A DNA stretch of 50,885 bases from Bacteroidota bacterium (GCA_947464275.1 CANHVU010000024.1:1-50885); one strand, 5' to 3'; counted from the first letter of the stretch, positions 26,428 through 37,917 are shown. The notes: generated by a model not told the origin, from the letters alone. Translations and numbers: made by a program.

Positions 26428-27809
26428 ATAATAAAGTTATCGAAAGAATTAATGTTAGGAAAATAAATACTCATTTTGGTTCCTTTACCAATTTCAGATG
26501 TTGCAATTATTTTACCTTGATGGGTTTCTACAATTTTTTTTACCAAACTAAGCCCAATTCCATGACCTTGAATATGCCTGATGTTGTTTGAGCGGTAAAA
26601 GGATTCGAAAATATGTGAAATATCTTCTTTGCTAATACCCAAGCCCTGATCAATAACTGTAATAGTCATAAACTCATTATTACAATTAAAATTCACATTG
26701 CAAGTTGGATTTTTGTTGAATTTACATGCATTATCCATCACATTCATTAATGCGGAGCGAAGTAAAACATAATTACCTCTAAGAAATAAAGTACTTTCAT
26801 TCTCTAAAATATCGTTAATGTTAAGGATTACATTGTACTTTTTATTTTTTGCTAACTCTGTTACACAATCATCAAGTAAGTCAATTATATTAATATTTTC
26901 ATAACTAGTATTGGGGAAATTGGCATTTGCACTTGCTAAACCTGCTAAACCATTAATTAAATTAATTTGATTGTTAATATCATCAAGAAGTGATGCAAAC
27001 GTTTTAATATACGTTTCTGTTGTTCTAGGTTTTAATAATAAAACTTCTATCTGACCTTTCATAACAGTTAAAGGTGTTCTAAACTCATGCGAGGCATTTG
27101 AAACAAAAGTTTTTTGAAGTTTAAAAGAGTTTTCTAATCTATCCAATACTTGATTAAATGTAATTGCCAATTGAGCAATTTCATCTTTTCCGTTTCCCTC
27201 ACCTACTCTTTCAAACAAGTTAGTTTCTGATATTTTTTCAACTTGATTGATTACTTTTTTTATTGGATTAAGTGCTTGTTCAGCAAAATACCTGCCCAAG
27301 AAAATGGTAATTGCAATTCCAAGTGCTACTAAAGAAATTAAACTGATTCCGAGTGCCTCTATTTTAAGTCGTCCAATCTCATCAACTGCTGATGAGATTA
27401 CCGTAAAATTACTTCCTCTGTGTAAGTAATTATATGCAATATAAACAGTGTCTGATTTTACAAAGTTTATCTCATTTTTTATTATAAGTTCTTCTTTAAT
27501 ATACTTATCAATTAACGGATCAATATCTTTTGTTTTAAGAAAAACAAAACCTTTTTCATCATAAATTACTAAGACTTGCTTTGTAAAAATATTTAAATTA
27601 TGCCTAAAAATTAACTCAACAAGTTGTTTACTTACTTTATTTGAGTCTAAAATAGTAAATAAAATGTTTTGTGTAGAGGCTTTAAGCCTTTCGTTAAATG
27701 TAGTTTCTCTATATGAATTGGAGAATTTAAATATAAATACAGAAAACAATACCAATAAAACGGATATTATTCCGGTAAATTTTAATGTAATTATATTTTT
27801 TATATTCAT
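26424..27809 (-). CDS. Membrane sensor histidine kinase
   Basis: 461 residues. Two transmembrane helices (about 10-28 and 153-172) flank a 120-residue periplasmic sensor. Then come a HAMP linker, HisKA dimerisation domain with phosphoacceptor His241 in SNASHEFRTPLTV, and a C-terminal ATPase with N box (ALMNVMDNACKFNK), G1 (VIDQGLGIS) and G2 (GHGIGLSLVKKI). It partners with the response regulator immediately upstream. The signal is unknown, since the sensor domain has no motif I recognise. The gap between regulator and kinase (69 bases) contains a strong hairpin at 27826-27870, which may reduce kinase expression relative to the regulator. Confidence 0.93.
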   Translation of the reverse strand: MNIKNIITLKFTGIISVLLVLFSVFIFKFSNSYRETTFNERLKASTQNILFTILDSNKVSKQLVELIFRHNLNIFTKQVLVIYDEKGFVFLKTKDIDPLIDKYIKEELIIKNEINFVKSDTVYIAYNYLHRGSNFTVISSAVDEIGRLKIEALGISLISLVALGIAITIFLGRYFAEQALNPIKKVINQVEKISETNLFERVGEGNGKDEIAQLAITFNQVLDRLENSFKLQKTFVSNASHEFRTPLTVMKGQIEVLLLKPRTTETYIKTFASLLDDINNQINLINGLAGLASANANFPNTSYENINIIDLLDDCVTELAKNKKYNVILNINDILENESTLFLRGNYVLLRSALMNVMDNACKFNKNPTCNVNFNCNNEFMTITVIDQGLGISKEDISHIFESFYRSNNIRHIQGHGIGLSLVKKIVETHQGKIIATSEIGKGTKMSIYFPNINSFDNFII

Positions 27810-27825
27810 AAATATCTTTTGGGTA

Positions 27826-27870
27826 AAAATAATAAAAGCTACTTAGAATCTAAGCAGCTTTTATTATTTT
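27826..27870 (-). terminator. Strong hairpin between response regulator and histidine kinase (possible attenuator)
   Basis: A 15-base perfect stem (27826-27840 with 27856-27870, core AAAAGCT/AGCTTTT), a single A/C mismatch and a further 5-base stem around an AAT loop. It lies 8 bases after the regulator stop and 16 before the kinase ATG. The stem ends in A/T runs, as in a rho-independent terminator in either direction. Confidence 0.75.
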
Positions 27871-27878
27871 AATAACTT

Positions 27879-28559
27879 TTAATCAGGCTCTTTCATTATA
27901 TAACCCATACCTACCATTGTATAAATCAGTTTTAAAGAAAATTCTTTATCTACCTTTTTACGTAAAAAATTTATATATACATCTATAATATTTGTACCTG
28001 TATCAAAGTTCACATCCCAAACTTTTTCTGCAATTTCAGCACGCGAAATAACACGGTTTTTATTGCGTAATAAATATTCTAATAAACTAAATTCTTTGGC
28101 AGTTAAGTCAATACTTTTTCCACCTCTACGCACAACTTTTTTGTATAAATCTAATTCCAAGTCAGCTAATTTCAAAACTTTTTGGTCTTGTAAATTATCC
28201 GTGTACCTGTTGCAAAGTGCTCTTAATCTCGCTACAAGTTCTCTAAATTCAAATGGCTTTACCAAATAATCATCGGCCCCAGCCTCAAGTCCAAGCACCT
28301 TATCATCTGTACTTCCAAGAGCTGTTAGCATCAAAATAGGTGCTTTTAACCCTTCTGTTCTCAACTGTTTACATAAGTCAATTCCGTTAATGTATGGAAT
28401 TAATAAATCAAGTACAATTACATCGTAGTAATTATCAAGTGCCATTTTTTTGCCAAAAAATCCATCATAAGCTATTGTTACATCAAAAGCTTGTTCTTCT
28501 AATCCTTGTTTTAAAAACGAGGCAACTTTAGGTTCGTCTTCTACTATTAATACTTTCAT
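27879..28559 (-). CDS. OmpR/PhoB-family response regulator
   Basis: 226 residues. N-terminal receiver domain: acidic pocket VEDEP, phosphoacceptor Asp51 in VLDLLIP, Thr79 and Lys101 (LVKPFEF). C-terminal winged-helix DNA-binding domain: LTAKEFSLLEYLLRNKNRVISRAEIAEKVW and a final VYINFLRKKVD...TMVGMGYIM. It controls genes in response to the adjacent kinase. I use the ATG at 28559 (MKVLIVEDEP), which starts exactly at the receiver; the frame runs 13 codons further upstream. It lies 77 bases after the gene at 28637 on the same strand. Confidence 0.95.
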   Translation of the reverse strand: MKVLIVEDEPKVASFLKQGLEEQAFDVTIAYDGFFGKKMALDNYYDVIVLDLLIPYINGIDLCKQLRTEGLKAPILMLTALGSTDDKVLGLEAGADDYLVKPFEFRELVARLRALCNRYTDNLQDQKVLKLADLELDLYKKVVRRGGKSIDLTAKEFSLLEYLLRNKNRVISRAEIAEKVWDVNFDTGTNIIDVYINFLRKKVDKEFSLKLIYTMVGMGYIMKEPD

Positions 28560-28636
28560 TTTATTTTTTAATCTGATTGCTATATCAACGAGTTGCATTA
28601 TAACAGGATTAATAAGGAATTATTTTGGCGTTATTT

Positions 28637-29911
28637 TTAATCTGCTGCTTGGGTCAATGTTTTTAAATATTCTTCTGGCGAAATACCATATTTGATTACT
28701 TTTCTTCGTTTGCCCACCAAAAGTGTTTGAGGCAAACCTCTAATTCCAAGTTTTTTATTTAATATTTTATGCCCTAAAGCAATTGTATAATTAGCCTTGC
28801 TTTGGCTACCAAATATTCTTACGGTATAACTTTTATTGGCGTATAAAAACATTATTACCCTTATACTACATGAATCAATGGCTGCTATTTTCCGTAAAAT
28901 GGCAGTATCCTTTTCAAAGTTTTTTGAAGTTAAGGAGGTAAAATACATGAATATTTGATGCTTTCTTAATTTTTTTAAATTCTTTTTTTCGCCTCTGTGT
29001 GTTGTAATATTTACCTTGGGTATCTTTTTTCCAACAGCTATTTTACCAAATAATAAATCACTATTAGATAATTTTATTTTCACATAATTACCCAATGGGT
29101 CAGCTTCAATTATTTCAAATATTTTACCATTTTTTTCAAAATAGTTATTCTTTTTGTCTGAGCTTAATTTACTTGAAAACAAGTCGTTTGTTGTATCAAA
29201 AATAGAATCGTTATAATTAATTACAATCAATCTATCGGTATCATTGTCATTAAATCTACCATTAGAGTTACCGTCATGTAAAGCAATTCTAAAACTATCA
29301 TCATTTAGTTTTACTGTTCCACTTTTGGCCAAATATCGCTGTTCTCTATAGGTGTAATCAAGTCCTATAAATGTTCTGTCCTTGTAATAATAGTTATAGT
29401 ATTCATCTTTGTATTTTCTTAAATCAAGTTTTCCAAATAGCATTGTTCTTGTTAATGCTATTCTGTTTTTACCATTTTTATCATCACCTATTTCAATTTC
29501 AATTCCTTTGTTAGAAAAATAAGGAAGGGTCTTTTTTTCATCATCTGTAAAATCAAAATTTTGGTTATTATCAACCCAAAGTGTTGCTGATACAGTATTG
29601 TAATCAGCTACTAACACAGTTACAAAACCTGGATTTAGTGAATTTGAAGAACCTGTAAAGAACAAATAACCATATGCATAATTTCTATAACCTTGAGGTT
29701 TTTTAATAATTATATCTACGGAAGGTCTTAGGTCTTCAAAATCCAAACTTCTTATAGTATCGCCTTGCACTTTAAACAAGGCCAAGGTGTTTTCATACTT
29801 ATGAAACCTATCATCCTTACCCCAAGAATCTAAATTTACTGTAATCACATCGTTTTGAGCCAATAAGCCAAACGTTTTAAACAATAATAATATTAAAAAT
29901 ATTCGTTTCAT
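28637..29911 (-). CDS. Exported protein with thioredoxin-fold C terminus lacking the CxxC motif
   Basis: 424 residues; signal peptide ending LAQ at about 19. The first ~290 residues are beta-rich with several Asp/Asn-rich loops (WVDNNQNFDFTDDE, DGNSNGRFNDNDTDR), like calcium-binding or dockerin-style loops. Residues about 295-424 look like the TlpA/AhpC thioredoxin fold: IPKVNITTHRGEKKNLKKL, a strand IFMYFTS, and LGIRGLPQTLLVGKRRKV with the cis-proline. At the place of the redox CxxC stands FTSLTSKNFE, so it should not work as a disulfide oxidoreductase. It starts 6 bases after the ligA stop, so it is probably in an operon with ligA. Function unknown. Confidence 0.7.
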   Translation of the reverse strand: MKRIFLILLLFKTFGLLAQNDVITVNLDSWGKDDRFHKYENTLALFKVQGDTIRSLDFEDLRPSVDIIIKKPQGYRNYAYGYLFFTGSSNSLNPGFVTVLVADYNTVSATLWVDNNQNFDFTDDEKKTLPYFSNKGIEIEIGDDKNGKNRIALTRTMLFGKLDLRKYKDEYYNYYYKDRTFIGLDYTYREQRYLAKSGTVKLNDDSFRIALHDGNSNGRFNDNDTDRLIVINYNDSIFDTTNDLFSSKLSSDKKNNYFEKNGKIFEIIEADPLGNYVKIKLSNSDLLFGKIAVGKKIPKVNITTHRGEKKNLKKLRKHQIFMYFTSLTSKNFEKDTAILRKIAAIDSCSIRVIMFLYANKSYTVRIFGSQSKANYTIALGHKILNKKLGIRGLPQTLLVGKRRKVIKYGISPEEYLKTLTQAAD

Positions 29912-29917
29912 TTTTGC

Positions 29918-32345
<2,428 letters not shown>

Positions 32346-32347
32346 TA

Positions 32348-32545
32348 TTAAAAAACATCATTTTTAGCATCTTCCCAAGGTCTAATTTTCATTTCACCAT
32401 CGTTTAACATTTGTAGTCTTGCGTCAACTTCCTCCATTTGATAATCGGAAATGGTAGTTTCAACTGATACATAATCTAATGTATTAATAAATTCAATAAA
32501 TGTATTAAATTTATCATCTTCAATATTTAAAACTAGTTGTGTCAT
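32348..32545 (-). CDS. Antitoxin of the ParE/RelE-type pair
   Basis: 65 residues, acidic (IEDDKFN, MEEVDARLQ), with a C-terminal stretch IRPWEDAKNDVF like the toxin-wrapping tail of small antitoxins. Identification depends mainly on position, 2 bases before the toxin start. It has its own -7 box 22 bases upstream. No clear DNA-binding motif at the N terminus, so autoregulation is uncertain. Confidence 0.75.
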   Translation of the reverse strand: MTQLVLNIEDDKFNTFIEFINTLDYVSVETTISDYQMEEVDARLQMLNDGEMKIRPWEDAKNDVF

Positions 32546-32566
32546 TATTTGCGAAATTAATTATTT

Positions 32567-32574
32567 CAAAAATA
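32567..32574 (-). promoter_or_regulatory. Bacteroidota -7 box (TATTTTTG on the minus strand) for the toxin-antitoxin pair
   Basis: The reverse complement reads TATTTTTG, 22 bases before the antitoxin ATG at 32545. It fits TAnnTTTG. Confidence 0.45.
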
Positions 32575-32628
32575 GCAAAATTGAATACTAAATTTTAAAT
32601 AATATTGTTGTATTCAAAAAAAGAAAAT

Positions 32629-33525
32629 ATGAACTTTAGAATACAATCATTCTTAATTGCTACCATTTTGTGCCTAGCTGTTTGGGCATGTGCACCTTCA
32701 GCCGAAGAAAAAAGAAAAATGGTACCATCTAACTACGAAACAACTGAAGCAGACTCAATTATTTCATCATCGGCTGCAATAGAAAATAAGGCAGATACAG
32801 TTCATAAATTTATAAGAACTGCTGAGTTAAAATTTAAAGTAAAAAAAGTAACTGAAGCTACCTATTTTATAGAAGATATAACCCGCAAAATGAATGGTTT
32901 TGTAACACATACCAACCTTAGCAGCCATGTAATAAATAATGCCACAACACGCATTAGCAATGATTCCTTGGTAAATTTAACCAATTTTCAAGTTCAGAAC
33001 GATATGACTATTAGAGTTCCAAATTCAAAGCTCGACACCACTTTAAAATTGATTGCTCAAACCATTTCATTTTTAGACTATAGAATCATAAAAGCAGATG
33101 ATGTAAATATTCAATTACTAGCAAATATTTTAACACAAAAACGCGCTTCTAAAAATGAAAATAGGATAGAAAATGCTATTGATAAACGAGGTAAAAAGCT
33201 TTTAGAAACCACCCAAGCTGAAGAATTGCTAGATAAGCAACAACAGCAAGTAAATGAAGCCAAAATAAACAACCTTTCATTAATGGATCAGATAAATTAC
33301 AGCACCATTAATTTAAACATCTATCAAAATGAGGAAACTTATACCGAAACCGTAGCCAACAAAACAAATATTGAATCGTTTGAACCAAATATTTTTATTA
33401 AAATTGGCCAATCTTTAAAAACCGGTTGGAGCATTTTAGAAACCATATTTATCAATCTTTTAAAACTATGGCCGTTACTTATTTTGGGAGGCTTTGTAAT
33501 TTGGTATTTTAAAAAACGTGATTGA
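32629..33525 (+). CDS. DUF4349 domain lipoprotein
   Basis: 298 residues. Lipobox AVWAC with Cys near 21. DUF4349 region: FIRTAELKFKVKKVTEATYFIED, then TIRVPNSKLDTTLKLI, a helical coiled-coil stretch LLDKQQQQVNEAKINNLSLMDQINYS and ending INLNIYQ. A C-terminal transmembrane helix (LLKLWPLLILGGFVIWYF) is followed by KKRD, so it may be anchored at both ends in the envelope. Start: ATG at 32629; a TTG at 32605 is in frame but unneeded. Divergent from the toxin-antitoxin pair. Function of the family unknown. Confidence 0.83.
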   Translation: MNFRIQSFLIATILCLAVWACAPSAEEKRKMVPSNYETTEADSIISSSAAIENKADTVHKFIRTAELKFKVKKVTEATYFIEDITRKMNGFVTHTNLSSHVINNATTRISNDSLVNLTNFQVQNDMTIRVPNSKLDTTLKLIAQTISFLDYRIIKADDVNIQLLANILTQKRASKNENRIENAIDKRGKKLLETTQAEELLDKQQQQVNEAKINNLSLMDQINYSTINLNIYQNEETYTETVANKTNIESFEPNIFIKIGQSLKTGWSILETIFINLLKLWPLLILGGFVIWYFKKRD

Positions 33526-33575
33526 TATTTTTGGGGTTAACATTTATTTTATCCATTAAATAATGTTAAACAATT

Positions 33576-33583
33576 TACTTTTG
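33576..33583 (+). promoter_or_regulatory. Bacteroidota -7 box (TACTTTTG) for the DUF2062 gene
   Basis: TACTTTTG matches TAnnTTTG and lies 16 bases before the ATG at 33600. A second match, TATTTTTG, is at 33526-33533. Confidence 0.5.
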
Positions 33584-33599
33584 GGCTAAATTTAGCGGC

Positions 33600-34070
33600 A
33601 TGCAAAAGCTCCTCCAAAACTTTAAAACCAAATTTGTTCAAATTTTCACTTACGGATTAACGCCTTTTCAATTAGCGCTCACAATAAGTTTTGGGGTAAC
33701 TTTAGGCTTGTTTCCTTTTATTGGATTAACATCTGTTTTATGTTTTATTTTTGCATTTATTTTCAGGCTAAATATCATTGTAATTCAGCTGGTTAATTGG
33801 CTAGTTGCACCCTTACAACTAATTATGTTAGTGCCTTTTTATCAATTGGGTAACTATTTCAGTATCCATTTATTTAAAACTGATGTTATTAAATTAGAAA
33901 TTGAATTATTTGCACAAAATGCCTTCTTACAAAAAATACTTTCATTAATAAATTCACAAATTTCAGCCATTTTAGGTTGGGTGGTTATTTGTATTCCAAT
34001 TGGTTTGGTAGTTTATTTTATAAGTTTAATTGCCTACAAACAATTTTTAGCCCGCAGAAAAAAGATTTAG
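33600..34070 (+). CDS. DUF2062 family integral membrane protein
   Basis: 156 residues with three or four hydrophobic helices. Pattern of DUF2062: GLTPFQLALTISFGVTLGLFPFIGLTSVL, then IIVIQLVNWLVAPLQLIMLVPFYQLGNYF and a final transmembrane helix with a basic C terminus (KQFLARRKKI). Family function is not known to me; some Bacteroidota members are fused to glycosyltransferases, but this one is alone. Single-gene unit with its own -7 box. Confidence 0.85.
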   Translation: MQKLLQNFKTKFVQIFTYGLTPFQLALTISFGVTLGLFPFIGLTSVLCFIFAFIFRLNIIVIQLVNWLVAPLQLIMLVPFYQLGNYFSIHLFKTDVIKLEIELFAQNAFLQKILSLINSQISAILGWVVICIPIGLVVYFISLIAYKQFLARRKKI

Positions 34071-34152
34071 TTGCAATAAATTCTTCCAATCAAACAATTT
34101 TCTGTTTCATTTATTTGATATTTTATAATATTGAATTTTAATTACTACAAAA

Positions 34153-34812
34153 ATGGATTTACAAGCGCTTTTAGGTTTTTTAAATAATTTACAGCAAAAT
34201 AATAACAAAGATTGGTTTGATTTAAACAGACCTGAATACGAAAAACTGCGTAAAGATTGGCTTGAATTGGTATCGAATTTAATAACACAAACAGCAGCCT
34301 TTGACCCAGAAATGGCCGATTTAGATCCTAAAAAATGTATTTTTAGAATAAACAGGGATGTGCGTTTTTCAGCAAATAAAAATCCTTATAAAAATAACTT
34401 TGGAATAAGCTTAAGCAAAGGTGGTAAAGCAGCCGATTTTTGCGGATATTATGTTCACATACAACCAGGCGAAAGCTTTATAGCAGGTGGTTCTTACCAA
34501 CCTATGCCCGATAAACTAGCCGCCATCAGGCAAGAAATTGATTATAACTTTGAAGAGTTTAAAGGCATTATTGAACACAAAGATTTTGTAAAACATTTTG
34601 GCACTTTAACTGGTGATAAATTACAACGTCCACCAAAAGGTTATGATGCCGAAAATCCTGCCATTGAATTTATCAAGCACAAAGGTTTTTTAGCCTATTT
34701 ACCCATAAAAGACAAAGGATTAACCGAAAAAGAATTGTTGAGCCAATGCCAAAGCGCATTTAAGGCCATGAAACCTTTAAACGATTTTTTAAATAGAGCT
34801 ATTTTAGGTTAA
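34153..34812 (+). CDS. DUF2461 family protein (TIGR02453)
   Basis: 219 residues, cytosolic. Family pattern: FLNNLQQNNNKDWFDLNRPEYEKLRKDW at the start, then IFRINRDVRFSANKNPYKNNFGI, GYYVHIQPGESFIAGGSYQPMP and a C-terminal KGFLAYLPIKDKGLTEKELL. This matches DUF2461 well in length and motifs; the biochemical function of the family is uncharacterised. It precedes the photolyase gene by about 105 bases, including a GC-rich nested hairpin, so co-transcription is doubtful. Confidence 0.9.
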   Translation: MDLQALLGFLNNLQQNNNKDWFDLNRPEYEKLRKDWLELVSNLITQTAAFDPEMADLDPKKCIFRINRDVRFSANKNPYKNNFGISLSKGGKAADFCGYYVHIQPGESFIAGGSYQPMPDKLAAIRQEIDYNFEEFKGIIEHKDFVKHFGTLTGDKLQRPPKGYDAENPAIEFIKHKGFLAYLPIKDKGLTEKELLSQCQSAFKAMKPLNDFLNRAILG

Positions 34813-34819
34813 TACCACT

Positions 34820-34866
34820 TCCGTCAGTCGCTTAATAAGCCTTTGCGCTGCAAAGCGTCAGACGGA
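34820..34866 (+). repeat. GC-rich nested inverted repeat before the photolyase gene
   Basis: Outer arms at 34820-34831 and 34855-34866 are complementary at 10 of 12 positions (TCCGTC/GACGGA ends), and an inner hairpin CTTTGC-GCT-GCAAAG is at 34841-34855. It is markedly more GC-rich than its surroundings. It could be a dispersed palindromic element or a terminator-like structure without a U run. Confidence 0.6.
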
Positions 34867-34916
34867 TTGAGAAGAAAACGCCAAAACATAATCCACAAAA
34901 TTAAGTTTAAGTTTCT

Positions 34917-36452
34917 GTGAAAACACTTAAACTGATTCTTGGCGACCAGCTGAATTTAGACCATTCGTGGTTTAAAACAGTAGATGATAATACCTTTTTT
35001 TGCCTTTTTGAAATGAGGCAAGAAACCGATTATGTTACCCATCACATCCAAAAAATAGTTGGCTTTTTTGCAGCTATGCGCCACTTTGCCCAAAGTTTAG
35101 AAAAGGCAGGGCATACCGTAGTTTATTATAAAATAAATGATGTAAAAAACACGCAATCGCTCACCAATAATATTTTACAAATTATCCATGAAAATAATAT
35201 TGAACAATTTGAATACCAATTACCTGACGAATATAGATTAGATGAGCAATTAAAGGACTTTTGTAGCAAATTAACCATTCCATATTCGGTAGCTAATACT
35301 GAACATTTTTTAAGTGAACGAGACACGGTAGCGCAACTTTTTGAAGGTAAAAAACAAATTTTAATGGAAACATTTTACCGCCAAATGCGCAAGCAATACA
35401 GTATTTTATTGGAACCCGATGGCAAACCAATTGGTGGCAAATGGAACTACGATGCCGATAATAGAAATAAATGGAAAGGCACGCCCAGCGAACCAAAACA
35501 CAATGCCATTTCAAACAATTTAGAAAATATTTTTGAGGAAGTTAAAGTTAGTGGAGCCAAATATTTTGGCAATATAAACGCTAAAGAATTTAATTGGCCT
35601 ATAAACCAAGAACAAGCCAACACTATTTTAGATTATTTTATTCAGCATTCGCTACCCTATTTTGGTCAATTTCAAGATGCAATGAGTCAAAAAGCCCAAT
35701 TGCTTTTCCACTCACGGTTGTCGTTTGCTTTAAATATCAAACTCATTTCGCCTTTATATGTAGTTCAAAAATGTATTGACGCATGGTTGGCTAAACCTGC
35801 TTTAATTTCTTTATCGCAGATTGAAGGATTTGTGAGGCAAATAATTGGTTGGCGCGAGTACATGCGCGGAATTTATTGGTGGAAAATGCCTGAATACGAA
35901 ACGCTTAATTATTTTAACCACCAAACTAAACTTCCTGAATATTTTTGGACCGGTAATACCAAAATGAATTGTGTAAAAAATGCGGTTCAAAACAGTTTGG
36001 ATAATGCTTATGCGCATCATATTCAGCGATTGATGGTTACAGGCAATTTTACACTTTTGGCAGGTATAGACCCTAGTGAGGTAGATAACTGGTATTTAGG
36101 TATTTATATTGATGCTATTCAATGGGTTGAAATTACCAATACGCGCGGCATGAGTCAGTTTGCCGATGGAGGAATTGTAGGCAGCAAACCTTATATTTCA
36201 TCAGCCAATTATATTGATAAAATGAGCGATTACTGTGGCAATTGCCAATACGATAAAAAACTAAAGCACGGCAAAAATGCTTGTCCGTTTAACAGTTTGT
36301 ATTGGCATTTTTACGAACGTAATCGTCCATTGCTCGAAAAAAACAACCGCATTGGTATGATGTACAATGTGTTAAACCGAATGGCAACCGATGAAAAACA
36401 AAAAACATTAGCCCAAGCAGATTATTATTTAGCCAATTTAGAAGACTTGTAA
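34917..36452 (+). CDS. phrB: Photolyase/cryptochrome-related protein, FeS-BCP (PhrB-like) group
   Basis: 511 residues. Bacterial photolyase/cryptochrome with FAD and a [4Fe-4S] cluster, expected to be a (6-4) photolyase or photoreceptor. N terminus LKLILGDQLNLDHSW matches the DUF504-type antenna domain. FAD region: IEGFVRQIIGWREYMRGIYW, then QRLMVTGNFTLLAGIDP and TNTRGMSQFADGG. Four Cys likely bind the cluster: about residues 352, 440, 443 (YCGNCQYDK) and 456 (ACPFN). The start is GTG at 34917: there is no ATG until far inside the domain, and LKLILGDQL is the usual beginning. Gene symbol by similarity; light response not shown. Confidence 0.9.
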   Translation: MKTLKLILGDQLNLDHSWFKTVDDNTFFCLFEMRQETDYVTHHIQKIVGFFAAMRHFAQSLEKAGHTVVYYKINDVKNTQSLTNNILQIIHENNIEQFEYQLPDEYRLDEQLKDFCSKLTIPYSVANTEHFLSERDTVAQLFEGKKQILMETFYRQMRKQYSILLEPDGKPIGGKWNYDADNRNKWKGTPSEPKHNAISNNLENIFEEVKVSGAKYFGNINAKEFNWPINQEQANTILDYFIQHSLPYFGQFQDAMSQKAQLLFHSRLSFALNIKLISPLYVVQKCIDAWLAKPALISLSQIEGFVRQIIGWREYMRGIYWWKMPEYETLNYFNHQTKLPEYFWTGNTKMNCVKNAVQNSLDNAYAHHIQRLMVTGNFTLLAGIDPSEVDNWYLGIYIDAIQWVEITNTRGMSQFADGGIVGSKPYISSANYIDKMSDYCGNCQYDKKLKHGKNACPFNSLYWHFYERNRPLLEKNNRIGMMYNVLNRMATDEKQKTLAQADYYLANLEDL

Positions 36453-36587
36453 GCGCATTTTTCTAAATGTTTAAATAATTTAAAAAAGTTAAACTAAACC
36501 CGTTATTCAAAATAAACTTTCAAGCTAAATTCCTTATTTTTTGGCATATCAATTAAATTGATTTAGCTTCGCGCCAGAATTATTGCT

Positions 36588-36935
36588 ATGCAAATACAAT
36601 TATTAAAATCAAAAATACACCGCGTAAAAGTTACGCAAACAGAATTACATTACGTAGGCAGCATATCTATTGACGAAGATTTGATGGATGCAGCCAATAT
36701 GATAGAAAATGAAAAAGTTCAAGTAGTTAATGTAAACAATGGCGAACGCTTAGAAACATACATTATAAAAGGCGATCGAGGTTCGGGAATGATTTGCCTA
36801 AATGGACCTGCGGCTCGCAAAGCTGCTGTTGGTGATCCTGTTATTATTATTTCGTATTGCAGCATGGATTTTGAAGAGGCAAAAAAATACCAACCTATTG
36901 CCGTTTACACCGACCACAACAATAAATTAAACTAG
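36588..36935 (+). CDS. panD: Aspartate 1-decarboxylase
   Basis: Makes beta-alanine from aspartate for pantothenate and coenzyme A. 115 residues, full-length for PanD. The self-cleavage site Gly24-Ser25 lies in HYVGSISID, where processing creates the pyruvoyl cofactor. Other conserved parts: [45 protein letters not shown] and VIIISY. The following membrane protein starts only 4 bases after its stop, so the two are probably co-transcribed. panB and panC are not in the window. Confidence 0.96.
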   Translation: MQIQLLKSKIHRVKVTQTELHYVGSISIDEDLMDAANMIENEKVQVVNVNNGERLETYIIKGDRGSGMICLNGPAARKAAVGDPVIIISYCSMDFEEAKKYQPIAVYTDHNNKLN

Positions 36936-36939
36936 TTAA

Positions 36940-37917
36940 ATGCTTAAAAAAGTAATTCAATATTTAGTCATTCTTTTAGTAGGTGGCGGGTTTATGTATT
37001 ACGTTTTTAAGGACCAAAATTGGGCCGAGCTTTGGCAAAAAATTGCAACTGCCAATTTATGGTGGTTAAGCGTTGGCCTATTAGTTTCTATATTTAGCCA
37101 TTGGTTGCGTGCATACCGCGCTGTATTGATGTACGATGCCATGAATTACAAAATAAAAACCAGCAACAGTTTTTATGCAGTATTAATTGGCTATATGATG
37201 AATTATTTTATTCCTAGAGCAGGTGAAGTAGCTCGCTGTGCTAGTTTAAACAAATCAGATAATTTACCAGTTGAAAAATCGTTGGGAAGTGTAGTTACCG
37301 AGCGCATTTTCGATGTAATCATCATGCTCTTTTTATTGGGTCTGGTTTTCCTAATACAATTTAATCTAATTTGGGATTTTATTCAAAAAGCTTTGGCCAA
37401 TAACCAAACACAAACTGCCACAAACTCCTTTCCAATCAAATGGATTTTATTGGGTTTAATCGTGATTATGGCTGCGGTAGCTTTTGTGCTGCGCAATAAA
37501 ATAAAATCGCATCCTATTTTCGCCAAAATACTAGGAGTGTTAAAAGGCTTTACCGATGGTTTATTAAGCATCAAAAATGTAAAAAAACCATACTTATTTG
37601 TATTTCTGTCAATTAGCATTTGGGCTTGTTACATATTAATGATGTATTTCTGCTTTTTTGCATTGCAAAGCACCGAACATTTAAACTTTGCGGCATGCTT
37701 AACTGTATTTGCTATTGGTTCTATTGGTGTGGCGCTGCCAGCACCAGGAGCAGGAGCAGGAACTTACCATTATTTTATTAGCCAAAGTTTATTGCTTTTT
37801 GGTGTAGCCTCAGCCGATGGAGTAGCATATGCCACTATGGTTCATGGCGCTCAAATGGTTTTATTAATTGCCTTAGGTTTAATAAGTAGCTTGATTTTGT
37901 TTTTGAAAAAAAAGTAA
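36940..37917 (+). CDS. Lysylphosphatidylglycerol synthetase TM-region/UPF0104 family membrane protein (flippase-like)
   Basis: 325 residues with about eight hydrophobic segments and no large soluble domain. The family pattern is clear: WLRAYRAVLMYDAMNYKI, MNYFIPRAGEVARCASLNKSD, VTERIFDVIIMLF and near the end GVALPAPGAGAGTYHYFISQSLLL. It resembles the transmembrane half of MprF and YbhN-type proteins and may move a lipid or lipid-linked molecule across the inner membrane. Starting 4 bases after panD implies co-transcription; the functional link is not evident. Confidence 0.88.
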   Translation: MLKKVIQYLVILLVGGGFMYYVFKDQNWAELWQKIATANLWWLSVGLLVSIFSHWLRAYRAVLMYDAMNYKIKTSNSFYAVLIGYMMNYFIPRAGEVARCASLNKSDNLPVEKSLGSVVTERIFDVIIMLFLLGLVFLIQFNLIWDFIQKALANNQTQTATNSFPIKWILLGLIVIMAAVAFVLRNKIKSHPIFAKILGVLKGFTDGLLSIKNVKKPYLFVFLSISIWACYILMMYFCFFALQSTEHLNFAACLTVFAIGSIGVALPAPGAGAGTYHYFISQSLLLFGVASADGVAYATMVHGAQMVLLIALGLISSLILFLKKK

